Shown here in pieces: positions 15,474 through 24,593 of a DNA stretch of 64,000 bases. Position 1 is the first letter of the stretch, and every line of letters begins with the position of its first letter. The notes under the pieces are model-generated. The model did not search any database. It was not told where the DNA came from and was given only the letters and a program-made list of their open reading frames with translations. The position numbers and the translations under genes are program-made. Source of the DNA: Paenibacillus sp. SYP-B3998 (GTDB lineage: Bacteria; Bacillota; Bacilli; Paenibacillales; NBRC-103111); assembly GCF_010820665.1 (NCBI RefSeq), contig NZ_JAAIKC010000001.1, forward strand, positions 868,001 to 932,000, given 5' to 3'.

Positions 15474-16502
15474 ATGTTGTCGGAACGCCAGCGTATGATT
15501 CTTAGTGCAATTATTGATGATTATGTTCGTTCAGCAGAGCCGATCGGTTCGAGAAGTATTTCAAAGCGAGGTGATGTCGGATTTAGTCCGGCTACTATCC
15601 GTAACGAAATGTCCGATCTCGAAGAGATGGGCTTTCTCGAACAACCACATACGTCCGCAGGGCGTATTCCCTCCCACAAAGGTTACCGCTATTATGTAGA
15701 TCATCTGCTGCAGCACGGCTCTTTGCAGACACATGAGGTGGATGCAATGAAGGTCGTTTTTGCCCAACGGATTCAAGAGATGGAAGATGTGATCCAGCAT
15801 GTTGCTGGCATGCTATCAAGTCTCACTAATTATACGTCTATCGTTCTCGGGCCGGAGGTGTTCAGTACGACACTTAAGCATCTGCAGATTATTCCGATAA
15901 CTGAAACGACGGCAGTTGCTATCATCGTGATGAATACAGGGCATGTGGAAAACAAAACGGTTTCCATTCCCGAAGGCATTCCGATGTCCGAGATTGAGAA
16001 AGTCGTTAATATTTTGAATGCGCGGCTTCAAAACGTACCTTTAATTCAGTTTAAATCAAAGTTATATAATGAGATATCAAGCGAGCTAAGCAAATACGTC
16101 AATGGGTACCAAGAGCTCGTTTCGGTTGTGGAAAGTGTGCTTCAGAGCGACGAGAAAGACCGCGTGTTTCTCAGTGGCATGACCAATATGCTGATCCAGC
16201 CTGAGTTTAAGGATGTAGAGAAAGTCAAGAGCATCTTTGACTTACTGGAAGAAGCGCCCACGCTCATTAAACTGTTTACGCCGTCAAATGAAGGCATCGA
16301 GATCAAAATTGGTGCTGAAAATAGCCTTGAAGCGATTAACAACTGCAGCCTGATTACTGCTTCTTATTCGATCGGTGATAAACCGCTCGGGACGATAGGT
16401 ATTCTAGGTCCTACTCGAATGGAATATGGCAGGGTTATTAGTTTACTAGAGCATTTATCCAAACATCTTGAAGTTGTGCTCGGGCGTTGGTACGGCAAAT
16501 GA
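15474..16502 (+). CDS. hrcA: Heat-inducible transcription repressor HrcA
   Basis: 342 residues, usual family length. The N-terminal winged helix (LSERQRMILSAIIDDYVRSAEPIGSRSISKR, ATIRNEMSDLEEMGFLEQPHTSAGRIPSHKGYRYYVD) is classic HrcA; the C-terminal part ends in YSIGDKPLGTIGILGPTRMEYGRVISLLEHLS. ATTAGGAGGG precedes the ATG. It represses the operon through the CIRCE site upstream. Its stop overlaps the start of the archaeal-type chaperonin gene (ATGA). Confidence 0.98.
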   Translation: MLSERQRMILSAIIDDYVRSAEPIGSRSISKRGDVGFSPATIRNEMSDLEEMGFLEQPHTSAGRIPSHKGYRYYVDHLLQHGSLQTHEVDAMKVVFAQRIQEMEDVIQHVAGMLSSLTNYTSIVLGPEVFSTTLKHLQIIPITETTAVAIIVMNTGHVENKTVSIPEGIPMSEIEKVVNILNARLQNVPLIQFKSKLYNEISSELSKYVNGYQELVSVVESVLQSDEKDRVFLSGMTNMLIQPEFKDVEKVKSIFDLLEEAPTLIKLFTPSNEGIEIKIGAENSLEAINNCSLITASYSIGDKPLGTIGILGPTRMEYGRVISLLEHLSKHLEVVLGRWYGK

Positions 16503-18040
16503 GCGGAGTGAATACTGTGCATAGCGAAGGGGAAGGGCGTTTCTCAACGCTCGTGAACAACGCGGCCGCGGTAAGAGCGATTTGCTCAGCAGTAGAAGGC
16601 ACACTAGGACCTAAAGGGCTGGATACCATGCTGGTTGGTTCGCAGGGCGAAGTTATTATTACGAATGATGGTGTGACCATTTTGGAAAAAATGGACGTGA
16701 ATCATCCTGCGGCCAGGCTGCTCATTCAAGTCGCCAAAAGCCAACAGCGCCAAATCGGCGATGGCACAACAACCGCAACCGTGCTAGCTGGTGCGCTTGT
16801 ACAAGAAGGCGTCGCACAAGTAACTCGCGGCGTGCCTGTCGCTAAAGTTGTTAGCGGGATGCTGCAAGGCATAGAGCTAGCGGTTAGTAGCCTTCGCGTT
16901 CGGAGCCGCGTCATAACGAATTTGGGTGACGATGCACTGAAGCGGATCGCCATTACAGCGGGGCGCGAGCAAGTTGATATTGCGAAGCTGATTGTCGCTG
17001 CTGCTGAGGCAGTAGGCGAAGCTAAGATGCGCGAAGATGCGTATCGCTTCGCCGATAGCGTGATTGCTCACGAAGAGGCGAGCAGCGAAGTCTGGCCCGG
17101 TATTCTGCTACATCAGAAGCCAATGAACTTGCATCTCGAGCATGAGCAGCGCAATGCTAGCATTCTCGTGCTGCACGATGCCTTGGAGCCTGAGGCGGTC
17201 AGCGAGGAGTCGCTGGTTACCGAGGCTGGCTTCCAACGCTACATGCAGCTTCGGGAACAGTTCCGTGGCAGCCTAACTTTACTGCTGGAATTGGGCGTCG
17301 GTCTAATTGCCTCAGACCGCGGAGTTGATCCTGAGGCGGAGCAATTTTGCTCCGACCATGGCATCCTCGTGCTGCAGCGGTTGTCCCGTAGGGACTTGCA
17401 ACTGCTGAGCGAGCACACTGGCGCTAGGCCAGTGCGGCGCACCGCGCTGCGCAAGAGCGCGTCTGAGCTCGGGGCTGCCCTTGGTTACGCCGGTTACGCC
17501 AGTTACGATGAGCGGCTTGAACTCGTGCGTGTATGCCGAGGTCGCGGCGAGCAGCACGTGACCGTTATCGTAGGCGCTGCAACACGCGAAGCCGCGCACG
17601 AGCGCTCGCGTATTGCGAAGGATGCCGCTTCAGCGGTTCAAGCCGCTGTTCGCGGCGGGTACCTGCCTGGCGGTGGCGCCGTTGAGATGGCGGTCGCTCA
17701 TGATCTTGAGCGGCATCGCGAGACGATGAAGGGGATGGAAGGCTTCGGTGTTGCCGCTGTCGCTGGAGCACTGCGCAAGCCGCTGTCACAAATTGTCGTC
17801 AATGCGGGATATAACCCGTTAGAGAAAGTCGAAGAGCTAAAGGCGGCACAGATTGCTGCGGATAATGATAGTCTTGGCATCGATTGCGATACGGGTCAAG
17901 TGACCGATTTCATTGAGGATGGCGTTATTGACCCGGCTGACGTGAAAATTCATGCCCTGCAGGCAGCTGGAGAAGTGGCAGCCGCTGTGCTTCGCATTCA
18001 TACCGTGATCAAAATGAAGAACCCTTTTGAAGAAGCGTGA
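16499..18040 (+). CDS. Archaeal-type (group III) chaperonin, TCP-1/cpn60 family, in the hrcA-dnaK operon
   Basis: 513 residues that resemble thermosome subunits, not GroEL. Motifs: GTLGPKGLDTML, IITNDGVTIL, HPAARLLIQVAK and GDGTTTATVLAG (ATP-binding and catalytic Asp) in the N-terminal equatorial part; GGGAVEMAVA and DCDTGQVTDFIEDGVIDPADVKIHALQAAGEVAAAVLRI at the C-terminus. Lidded, GroES-independent folding chambers are expected. Group III chaperonins in Carboxydothermus-type Firmicutes are known to sit in the dnaK operon. Start ATG 16499 overlaps hrcA's stop by 4 bp and has no clear ribosome binding site, so coupling is likely. The middle (about 17,020-17,700) is visibly GC-rich. Confidence 0.9.
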   Translation: MSGVNTVHSEGEGRFSTLVNNAAAVRAICSAVEGTLGPKGLDTMLVGSQGEVIITNDGVTILEKMDVNHPAARLLIQVAKSQQRQIGDGTTTATVLAGALVQEGVAQVTRGVPVAKVVSGMLQGIELAVSSLRVRSRVITNLGDDALKRIAITAGREQVDIAKLIVAAAEAVGEAKMREDAYRFADSVIAHEEASSEVWPGILLHQKPMNLHLEHEQRNASILVLHDALEPEAVSEESLVTEAGFQRYMQLREQFRGSLTLLLELGVGLIASDRGVDPEAEQFCSDHGILVLQRLSRRDLQLLSEHTGARPVRRTALRKSASELGAALGYAGYASYDERLELVRVCRGRGEQHVTVIVGAATREAAHERSRIAKDAASAVQAAVRGGYLPGGGAVEMAVAHDLERHRETMKGMEGFGVAAVAGALRKPLSQIVVNAGYNPLEKVEELKAAQIAADNDSLGIDCDTGQVTDFIEDGVIDPADVKIHALQAAGEVAAAVLRIHTVIKMKNPFEEA

Positions 18041-18121
18041 AAATGGGTACACTGACGGCTAGAGAGTTTATGAACCTGCATGCTAATGAACATGCAAATT
18101 TGTTAAGGAGGTGAAGGACAA

Positions 18122-18709
18122 TTGAGTACTGGAAATAACAAAACAGAAGAGCAAGATGTGAATGCTACATATGCAGCCGAAACCGAGCAAACAGCTGAAC
18201 ATCAAGAAGAAGTGGCTCAGCAACAATCGCAAGCCGGTGTATCCGAGGAAGCTGTGGAAATTAGCGAGTTGGATCAACTGCGTGTGCAATCCGAAGAAAA
18301 CTATCAGCGTTTATTGCGCGTTCAAGCGGACTTCGACAACTTCCGCCGCCGCGCTAGAGCGGAGAAGGAAGATTTCGCAAAATATGCTTCTCTTAAATTG
18401 ATTGAGCAGCTTTTACCTGTAGTTGATAACTTCGATCGTGCGCTCACTTCGAGTAAAGAAACGAAGGATTTCGATGGCTTGGTCAAAGGCTTAGATATGA
18501 CATTCCGTCAATTGGATCAATTACTTGGACAAGAAGGGCTTAAACCAATCGAATCGATAGGCCAGCCGTTCAATCCTGAATTCCACCAAGCGGTTATGCA
18601 GGTAGAATCCGATGAGCATGAAGAAGGTATTGTTGTAGAAGAATTACAAAAAGGTTACATTTTGAAAGATAAAGTAATCCGACCAGCGATGGTTAAAGTT
18701 AGCGTTTAA
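18122..18709 (+). CDS. grpE: Nucleotide exchange factor GrpE
   Basis: 195 residues. Acidic, disordered N-terminus (to about 50), then the GrpE coiled coil (LLRVQADFDNFRRRARAEKEDFAKYASLKLIEQLLPVVDNFDRAL) and the beta-wing domain (FNPEFHQAVMQVESDEHEEGIVVEELQKGYILKDKVIRPAMVKVS). GrpE releases ADP from DnaK. The start is TTG at 18122, fixed by AAGGAGGTG 8 bp upstream; no ATG is available nearby. A TGCATG...CATGCA hairpin lies in the gap from the chaperonin gene. Confidence 0.97.
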   Translation: MSTGNNKTEEQDVNATYAAETEQTAEHQEEVAQQQSQAGVSEEAVEISELDQLRVQSEENYQRLLRVQADFDNFRRRARAEKEDFAKYASLKLIEQLLPVVDNFDRALTSSKETKDFDGLVKGLDMTFRQLDQLLGQEGLKPIESIGQPFNPEFHQAVMQVESDEHEEGIVVEELQKGYILKDKVIRPAMVKVSV

Positions 18710-18782
18710 GGTGTAATGGATCTTATTATTCCAACATTCAAATAAAAAATATGTTCCACAAGAGCCAAAGGAGGCAGCTTTC

Positions 18783-20627
18783 ATGAGTAAAGTAATTGGT
18801 ATTGATTTAGGCACAACAAACTCTTGCGTAGCCGTTATGGAAGGCGGAGAAGCAGTCGTTATCCCTAACCCGGAGGGTAACCGTACAACCCCATCGGTTG
18901 TTGGATTTAAAAAAGACGGTGAACGCGTTGTTGGTGAAACAGCGAAGCGTCAAGCGATTACCAATCCTGATAAAACGATTAGCTCCATCAAACGTTACAT
19001 CGGTACAAACCACAAAGAAAACATTGATGGCAAGGATTACACGCCTCAAGAAATTTCTGCGATTATTCTTCAAAAGCTCAAATCCGATGCAGAAGCCTAC
19101 CTAGGTCAATCGGTAACACAAGCTGTTATCACGGTACCAGCTTATTTCAATGACAGTCAACGCCAAGCAACAAAAGATGCCGGTAAAATTGCGGGTCTTG
19201 AAGTTTTACGTATCGTCAATGAGCCAACGGCAGCAGCCCTGGCTTACGGTCTAGAAAAAACAGAAGATCAAACGATCCTCGTTTATGACCTTGGTGGTGG
19301 TACCTTCGACGTATCCATTCTTGAGCTAGGCGATGGTTTCTTTGAAGTAAAAGCAACAAGTGGGGACAACCGTCTTGGCGGTGACGATTTTGACCAAGTT
19401 GTTATCGACTATCTCGTGGCTGAATTCAAAAAAGAGCAAGGCATTGACCTGAGCAAAGATAAAGCAGCGGTACAACGTTTGAAAGATGCTGCTGAAAAAG
19501 CGAAAAAAGAGCTTTCTGGTGTTTTGACAACAACGGTATCCCTGCCATTCATCACTGTTGCTGACGGCGTTCCTCAGCATTTAGAGTTGAACCTGACTCG
19601 CGCTAAGTTCGAAGAAATTTCAGCTGCTCTTGTTGAAAGAACATTAGGACCAACTCGTCAAGCGCTTAGCGATTCCGGTTTGTCCACAAGCCAAATCGAT
19701 AAAGTTGTTCTTGTCGGTGGTTCCACGCGTATCCCTGCAGTTGTAGAAGCAATTAAAAAATTAACAGGTAAAGATCCACATAAAGGCGTTAACCCTGATG
19801 AAGTTGTTGCTCTAGGCGCGGCGGTTCAAGCAGGCGTATTGACTGGCGAAGTGAAAGACGTTGTTCTTCTTGACGTTACACCACTTTCCTTGGGTATTGA
19901 AACAGCAGGCGGCGTATTCACTAAAATGATCGACCGCAACACAACGATTCCTACGACGAAGGCGCAAGTGTACTCCACTTATGCTGATAACCAAACAAGC
20001 GTAGAAATCCACGTTCTGCAAGGTGAGCGTTCCATGGCAAATGGAAACAAAACATTAGGTCGCTTTATGCTTGGTGATATTCCTCCAGCTCCACGCGGTA
20101 TCCCGCAAATCGAAGTTAGCTTCGATATCGATGCTAACGGTATCGTTAACGTTTCTGCGCTCGATAAGGGCACAGGCAAAAGCCAAAAAATCACGATTAC
20201 TTCTTCCAGCGGCCTAAGCGACGCTGAAGTTGAGCAAATGATGAGAGATGCTGAAGCTCACGCTGAAGAAGATCGCATTCGTAAAGAGCTTGTTGAAGCT
20301 CGCAACGAAGCAGATCAGTTGGTTTACTCCGTTGACAAAACGATCAAAGATCTTGGCGATAAAGTAGACCAAGGCGAAATCGACAAAGCGAATGCAGCGA
20401 AAGAAAAAGTAACAACTGCACTAGCTGGAAACGAATTGGAAGAAATTAAAAAGGCTACTGAAGAACTGACAGAGATCATTCAACAGCTTTCCGTGAAGCT
20501 TTATGAGCAAGCTGCTCAAGCACAAGGCGCAGGTCCTGAAGGTGGCGCTGCGGCTGGTGAAGGCACCAAAGGCAGAGAAAATGTTGTTGACGCTGACTAC
20601 GAAGTAGTTGACGAACAGAAAAAGTAA
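18783..20627 (+). CDS. dnaK: Molecular chaperone DnaK (Hsp70)
   Basis: 614 residues, full length. Opens with [22 protein letters not shown]; contains [44 protein letters not shown] and the substrate-binding domain with [18 protein letters not shown]-terminal tail ends [16 protein letters not shown]. Strong AAAGGAGG site before the ATG. ATP-dependent folding with DnaJ and GrpE encoded on either side. Two hairpins separate it from dnaJ. Confidence 0.99.
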   Translation: MSKVIGIDLGTTNSCVAVMEGGEAVVIPNPEGNRTTPSVVGFKKDGERVVGETAKRQAITNPDKTISSIKRYIGTNHKENIDGKDYTPQEISAIILQKLKSDAEAYLGQSVTQAVITVPAYFNDSQRQATKDAGKIAGLEVLRIVNEPTAAALAYGLEKTEDQTILVYDLGGGTFDVSILELGDGFFEVKATSGDNRLGGDDFDQVVIDYLVAEFKKEQGIDLSKDKAAVQRLKDAAEKAKKELSGVLTTTVSLPFITVADGVPQHLELNLTRAKFEEISAALVERTLGPTRQALSDSGLSTSQIDKVVLVGGSTRIPAVVEAIKKLTGKDPHKGVNPDEVVALGAAVQAGVLTGEVKDVVLLDVTPLSLGIETAGGVFTKMIDRNTTIPTTKAQVYSTYADNQTSVEIHVLQGERSMANGNKTLGRFMLGDIPPAPRGIPQIEVSFDIDANGIVNVSALDKGTGKSQKITITSSSGLSDAEVEQMMRDAEAHAEEDRIRKELVEARNEADQLVYSVDKTIKDLGDKVDQGEIDKANAAKEKVTTALAGNELEEIKKATEELTEIIQQLSVKLYEQAAQAQGAGPEGGAAAGEGTKGRENVVDADYEVVDEQKK

Positions 20628-20647
20628 ACATATCCTATTGTAAGGAA

Positions 20648-20729
20648 GTTTAAAAAGTTCACCTTTTTAAACACGTATGGTAGACGGGTGAAGTCAAAGC
20701 TAATTGGAGTTTCTCCGTGGCTTTGACTT
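20648..20729 (+). other. Two perfect hairpins in the dnaK-dnaJ gap
   Basis: First: GTTTAAAAAG, loop TTCAC, CTTTTTAAAC (20648-20672). Second: AAGTCAAAGC (20691-20700) paired with GCTTTGACTT (20720-20729), enclosing an inner GGAG-TTT-CTCC stem, followed by a weak T-rich stretch. They may partly terminate or process the heat-shock mRNA so that DnaK is made in excess over DnaJ. Confidence 0.7.
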
Positions 20730-20762
20730 TCCGTTTGTAGTCTTGAACATGGGAGTGGAACA

Positions 20763-21878
20763 ATGAGTAAACGTGATTTTTATGAGGTGCTTGGGGTTGG
20801 TAAAGACTCCTCGCAGGATGATATCAAGAAAGCCTACCGTAGAATGGCGCGTCAGTATCATCCAGACGTGAATAAAGCGGCGGATGCCGAAGACAAGTTC
20901 AAAGAAGCGAAAGAAGCGTATGACGTACTAAGTGATGATCAGAAAAAAGCGCAGTATGATCAATATGGCCATGTGGATCCTAATCAAGGCATGGGCGGTC
21001 AAGACTTCGGTGGCGGTTTTGGGGATATTTTTGACATGTTCTTTGGCGGTGGCGGCGGTGGAAACCGACGTAATCCGAATGCTCCGCAGCGCGGCAACGA
21101 TTTGCAGTATACGATGACGATTGAGTTCAAGGAAGCGATATTCGGTAAAGAAACGGATATCCATATTCCACGTACAGAGAACTGCGACACATGTTCGGGT
21201 TCAGGCGCTAAGCCTGGAACAAAGCCGGAAACTTGCGGCGTTTGTCATGGCAGCGGGCAGCAAGAAGTCGTTCAAAACACGGCTTTCGGCCGCATCGTTA
21301 ACCGACGTGTGTGTTCCTCCTGTAACGGGCAAGGTCGTATTGTGAAAGACAAATGCGGTACTTGTCATGGTGCGGGCAAGGTGAAGAAACAGCGTACGAT
21401 TCACATCAAAATACCTGCAGGGGTAGATGATGGCGCACAACTTCGTGTTACAGGCGAAGGCGAAGGCGGAACCCGTGGGGGCCCGGCTGGCGATCTCTAC
21501 GTTGTCATTCGTGTGAAATCACATGAATTCTTCGAACGTGAAGGCAATGACGTTTATTGCGAAGTGCCGTTAACGTTTATGCAAGCGGCATTAGGTGATG
21601 AGATTGAAATCCCTACATTGACAGAGAAGGTTAAGCTCAAAATTCCGGCAGGTACACAAACGGATACGTATTTCCGTTTAAAAGGTAAAGGTGTTCCTCA
21701 TTTGCGCGGATTCGGACAGGGCGACCAACATGTGAAAGTTATTGTTGTTACGCCAACGAGTCTTACCGAAGACCAGAAGGAACTGCTTCGTCAGTTCGGC
21801 AAAGAGAGCGGCGAGCATACACATGAACAGAATCAATCGATTTTTGAGCGTATGAAAAGAGCTTTTTTAGGTGATTAA
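20763..21878 (+). CDS. dnaJ: Chaperone protein DnaJ (Hsp40)
   Basis: 371 residues. J domain (1-70) with the essential HPD tripeptide (QYHPDVN); Gly/Phe-rich linker (75-105); four CxxCxGxG zinc-finger repeats ([42 protein letters not shown]) at about 140-210; C-terminal substrate domains. Stimulates DnaK ATPase and delivers clients. GTGGAAC-type weak site before the ATG. Ends the operon at a large terminator. Confidence 0.99.
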   Translation: MSKRDFYEVLGVGKDSSQDDIKKAYRRMARQYHPDVNKAADAEDKFKEAKEAYDVLSDDQKKAQYDQYGHVDPNQGMGGQDFGGGFGDIFDMFFGGGGGGNRRNPNAPQRGNDLQYTMTIEFKEAIFGKETDIHIPRTENCDTCSGSGAKPGTKPETCGVCHGSGQQEVVQNTAFGRIVNRRVCSSCNGQGRIVKDKCGTCHGAGKVKKQRTIHIKIPAGVDDGAQLRVTGEGEGGTRGGPAGDLYVVIRVKSHEFFEREGNDVYCEVPLTFMQAALGDEIEIPTLTEKVKLKIPAGTQTDTYFRLKGKGVPHLRGFGQGDQHVKVIVVTPTSLTEDQKELLRQFGKESGEHTHEQNQSIFERMKRAFLGD

Positions 21879-21897
21879 TTCCTATAGCAAGAAATGG

Positions 21898-21968
21898 AAC
21901 ACTCCACTAGGAGGAGTTCACAGATGTAATTATCTGTTGAACTGCTGATGTGGAGTGTTTTTTTTGTT
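21898..21968 (+). terminator. Large two-stem terminator of the heat-shock operon
   Basis: Outer stem AACACTCCAC/GTGGAGTGTT, inner stem AGTTCA-CAGAT/ATCTG-TTGAACT, loop GTAATT, followed by a run of eight T. It contains an AGGAGG...ATGTAA start-stop sequence in its left arm, which I take as chance. Confidence 0.93.
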
Positions 21969-21971
21969 TTG

Positions 21972-21999
21972 TTTACAATCGCCTAACAATCTATTGAAT
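21972..21999 (+). promoter_or_regulatory. Pho-box-like direct repeats upstream of alkaline phosphatase
   Basis: TTTACA (21972-21977), CTAACA (21983-21988) and TTGAAT (21994-21999), spaced exactly 11 bp apart. PhoP of Bacillus binds TT(A/C)ACA repeats with 5-bp spacers; the first two match at five of six positions, the third is poor. Phosphate control of the adjacent phosphatase is the natural inference. Confidence 0.45.
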
Positions 22000-22091
22000 A
22001 TTTTACATTGCGTATACGTGAGATTAACGCTCTGCGAATCTATGAATCGTAAGATAGATAAGGTGAAATACTATTTTTGGAGGGAATACAT

Positions 22092-23834
22092 ATGAAAAAA
22101 GGGTTGAAACAAATTATTGGTTCCAGTTTGACGGTTTCCTTGCTTTCCTTGAGCGTATGTGGTGCGGCTTTAGCTGCAGACACAACGACGACGACAAAAC
22201 CAACAGCACCTGAGACAACAGCAGCGCCTTCCAAAAACTTGATTGTTCTAATCGGCGATGGGATGGGACCAGCAGAAATTACTGCGGCTCGTTACTATTC
22301 CAAAAAGATTTTAAATAAAGACCGCTTGGAGCTTGACGGTGGTTACTACGTGGGTAAAGCAACAACTTATTCCCAAGCAGGCCCTTACTCAAGCGAATCT
22401 GGCGCAGTAACAGACTCTGCTGCGGCTGCAACGGCATTCTCGACAGGCAACAAAACGTATAACAATGCAATCAGCGTGTCCAATGGCGATGTGGCTAAGC
22501 CTTACGGTTCGGTTATCGAGGCGGCTATCAAGCAGGGTAAAGCAACAGGCCTTGTAACGACAGACAACATCACAGGAGCAACTCCAGCGGTGTGGGCTTC
22601 GCACGTACGTCAACGCAGTAACCAAAATGCGATTGCTTCCCAATATTTGAACAGCGGCGTTAACGTATTCTTCGGAGGCGGCAAAGTCAACTTCACGACG
22701 AAGGATGAAAAAGGTAAACGTACGGACAAGAATATCATTCCTGATTTTGAAGCAAAAGGCTACAAAACTGCTTATGATAAAAATGGATTAGATGCAATTC
22801 CTGCAACAGCTGACAAAGCGCTTGGTCTTTTTGCTGGAGCGGAAATCCCATATGTGCTTGATCGTGATGATAAAACACCAAACTTGCCGCAGCTGGCGCA
22901 AAAAGCCTTGGACATTTTGTCCCAAAATAAAAATGGATTCGTGTTGATGGTAGAGCAAGGTCGTATCGACCACGCGGGTCATGCGAACGATCTTCCTGCG
23001 AACATTCAAGAAACACTTGAATTGGACGCCACATTCAAAACATTAGTGGATTTCGCGAAGAAAGATGGTAATACATCTGTTGTCGTAACGGCTGACCATG
23101 AAACTGGCGGTTTGTCCCTTGGTATCAACAATGTGTACGAATTGAACGTGGATTTGTTTAACAAAGAGAAACACTCCTACGAATATTTGGACAGCATTTT
23201 GAAAAAAGCAGAAACAGCTGACGATGTGCGTAAAATTGTCGCTGATAACATTGGCTTTACAGATTTAACTGATGATGAAATTGCTTTGATCCTCAAAGGC
23301 GACGGTTCATCTTATGGACGCGGTGGCGGCTACAATGCAGTAGTTTCCAAACGTTTGGCTGTTGGTTGGACGGGTCACGGTCATACTGGCGTTGACGTTG
23401 GCGTATGGGCTTACGGTCCAATAGCTAACTTGGTCAAAGGTGATGTTGATAACACGGATATCGCGAAAAGTGGCGCGAAAGTAATTGGAGCGGATCTAGC
23501 GGAAGCTACGAAAGAATTACAAAACAAATACTTGTACCCATTGTTCAAGGTAACTCGCGATAACAAAACACTGTTTACAGCTAAATCACTTGCAGAATCG
23601 CTAGATATTAAAGTAGCTTGGGACGAAGCTACGAAGTCCGTAACACTTTCCAAAGACAGCAACAAGCTTTCCGTTCTTGTTGAAACAGGCGCAATTACTG
23701 AAAACGGTGCGGTAAGCACGCTAGTTGGTAATATCGATAATGGCAAGCTGTACTTACCTATCGAAGCTTTTAACAAATTGACTGGTAAAAACTTTACGTG
23801 GGATTCCTTCAACGAGCGTATCTTGAAAAACTAG
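22092..23834 (+). CDS. Secreted alkaline phosphatase with C-terminal stalk domain
   Basis: 580 residues. Sec signal peptide ending near ALA (about residue 29) followed by a Thr-rich linker. The alkaline phosphatase domain shows LIVLIGDGMGP (metal Asp), TDSAAAATAFSTGNKT with the nucleophilic Ser, VEQGRIDHAGH, VVTADHETGG and GWTGHGHTGVDV (metal His). Residues about 480-580 form a copper-amine-oxidase-N-like (stalk, PF07833-type) domain often found on Paenibacillus wall proteins. Start ATG 22092 follows TTGGAGGG. Likely releases phosphate outside the cell under phosphate limitation; a Pho-box-like site lies upstream. Breaks the dnaJ-prmA adjacency known from B. subtilis. Confidence 0.93.
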   Translation: MKKGLKQIIGSSLTVSLLSLSVCGAALAADTTTTTKPTAPETTAAPSKNLIVLIGDGMGPAEITAARYYSKKILNKDRLELDGGYYVGKATTYSQAGPYSSESGAVTDSAAAATAFSTGNKTYNNAISVSNGDVAKPYGSVIEAAIKQGKATGLVTTDNITGATPAVWASHVRQRSNQNAIASQYLNSGVNVFFGGGKVNFTTKDEKGKRTDKNIIPDFEAKGYKTAYDKNGLDAIPATADKALGLFAGAEIPYVLDRDDKTPNLPQLAQKALDILSQNKNGFVLMVEQGRIDHAGHANDLPANIQETLELDATFKTLVDFAKKDGNTSVVVTADHETGGLSLGINNVYELNVDLFNKEKHSYEYLDSILKKAETADDVRKIVADNIGFTDLTDDEIALILKGDGSSYGRGGGYNAVVSKRLAVGWTGHGHTGVDVGVWAYGPIANLVKGDVDNTDIAKSGAKVIGADLAEATKELQNKYLYPLFKVTRDNKTLFTAKSLAESLDIKVAWDEATKSVTLSKDSNKLSVLVETGAITENGAVSTLVGNIDNGKLYLPIEAFNKLTGKNFTWDSFNERILKN

Positions 23835-23852
23835 TTTTAGAGGAAAAGTGAG

Positions 23853-23890
23853 AGGACAGGGGATTACATTGCCCCTGTCCTGTTTTCCTT
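23853..23890 (+). terminator. Terminator of the alkaline phosphatase gene
   Basis: AGGACAGGGG, loop ATTACATT, GCCCCTGTCCT, then GTTTTCCTTTTT. Confidence 0.9.
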
Positions 23891-23915
23891 TTTAGCCTTT
23901 TGAGGAGGGTTTAAC

Positions 23916-24593
23916 ATGATTGAGGTAAAAGGAGTTAGCAAGTCTTTCGCCATGCACGGGAACAGCTTGCCGATTCTGAACGTAAACCATTGGCAGGTTC
24001 AGCGTGGAGAACGAATCGCTTTAATTGGTCCTAGCGGAAGCGGGAAAAGCACGCTGCTGCATCTGCTCAGCGGCGTCATGACACCGGATGAAGGAGAAAT
24101 TTGGGTGGATGGTCAACCGCTGCACCAGTATTCAGAAGCGAAGCGCGACCGTTATCGAGCAGAGAAGGTCGGTTATATTTTTCAAGATTTTCATCTGATC
24201 TCTTCGTTAACTGCTAAACAAAATGTAGAACTGATTATGCCAAGTAATTGGTCCAAAAAGCAAAGCAGCGAACAGCTGGATTTCTGGTTTGAGCGAGTAG
24301 GACTGAGAGATCGTCAGCATCATCTTCCCTCGCAATTATCTCGAGGTCAGCAGCAGCGGGCAGCGATCATCCGCGCATTAATCGCGAAGCCAAAATTAAT
24401 TTTGGCCGATGAACCGACGGGTAGCCTAGATTGGGAGACGGCAGGCGATATTATGTCGCTGCTCCTTGATATTTGCGAAGCGGAGCAGCTGACGTTATTG
24501 TCGGTTACCCATGATTTGCATTTAGCAGCTATGTATCCTAAACAAATTAATATTCAAGAGCTGAATGAAATCGTGAGGAGAGAAGCGGTATGA
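23916..24593 (+). CDS. ABC transporter ATP-binding protein (MacB/LolD type)
   Basis: 225 residues. Walker A GPSGSGKST (about 39-47), Q-loop YIFQDFHL, Walker B LILADEPTGSLD and H-loop SVTHD are intact. The signature reads LSRGQQQR instead of LSGGQQQR, a substitution of the first glycine. Such ATPases pair with FtsX-like permeases; here the permease gene overlaps by 4 bp. GAGGAGGG precedes the ATG. Part of a three-gene unit with a lipoprotein; substrate is discussed under the lipoprotein. Confidence 0.92.
   Translation: MIEVKGVSKSFAMHGNSLPILNVNHWQVQRGERIALIGPSGSGKSTLLHLLSGVMTPDEGEIWVDGQPLHQYSEAKRDRYRAEKVGYIFQDFHLISSLTAKQNVELIMPSNWSKKQSSEQLDFWFERVGLRDRQHHLPSQLSRGQQQRAAIIRALIAKPKLILADEPTGSLDWETAGDIMSLLLDICEAEQLTLLSVTHDLHLAAMYPKQINIQELNEIVRREAV

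Noticed and set aside
17239-17599. Open frames on the minus strand inside the chaperonin gene
   Set aside because: Explained by the GC-rich codon use of the real gene; no start signals.
21909-21929. AGGAGG followed by ATGTAA (start-stop) after dnaJ
   Set aside because: It lies within the arms of the operon terminator, so the resemblance to a start site is probably chance, though it could be a relic of a lost downstream gene.
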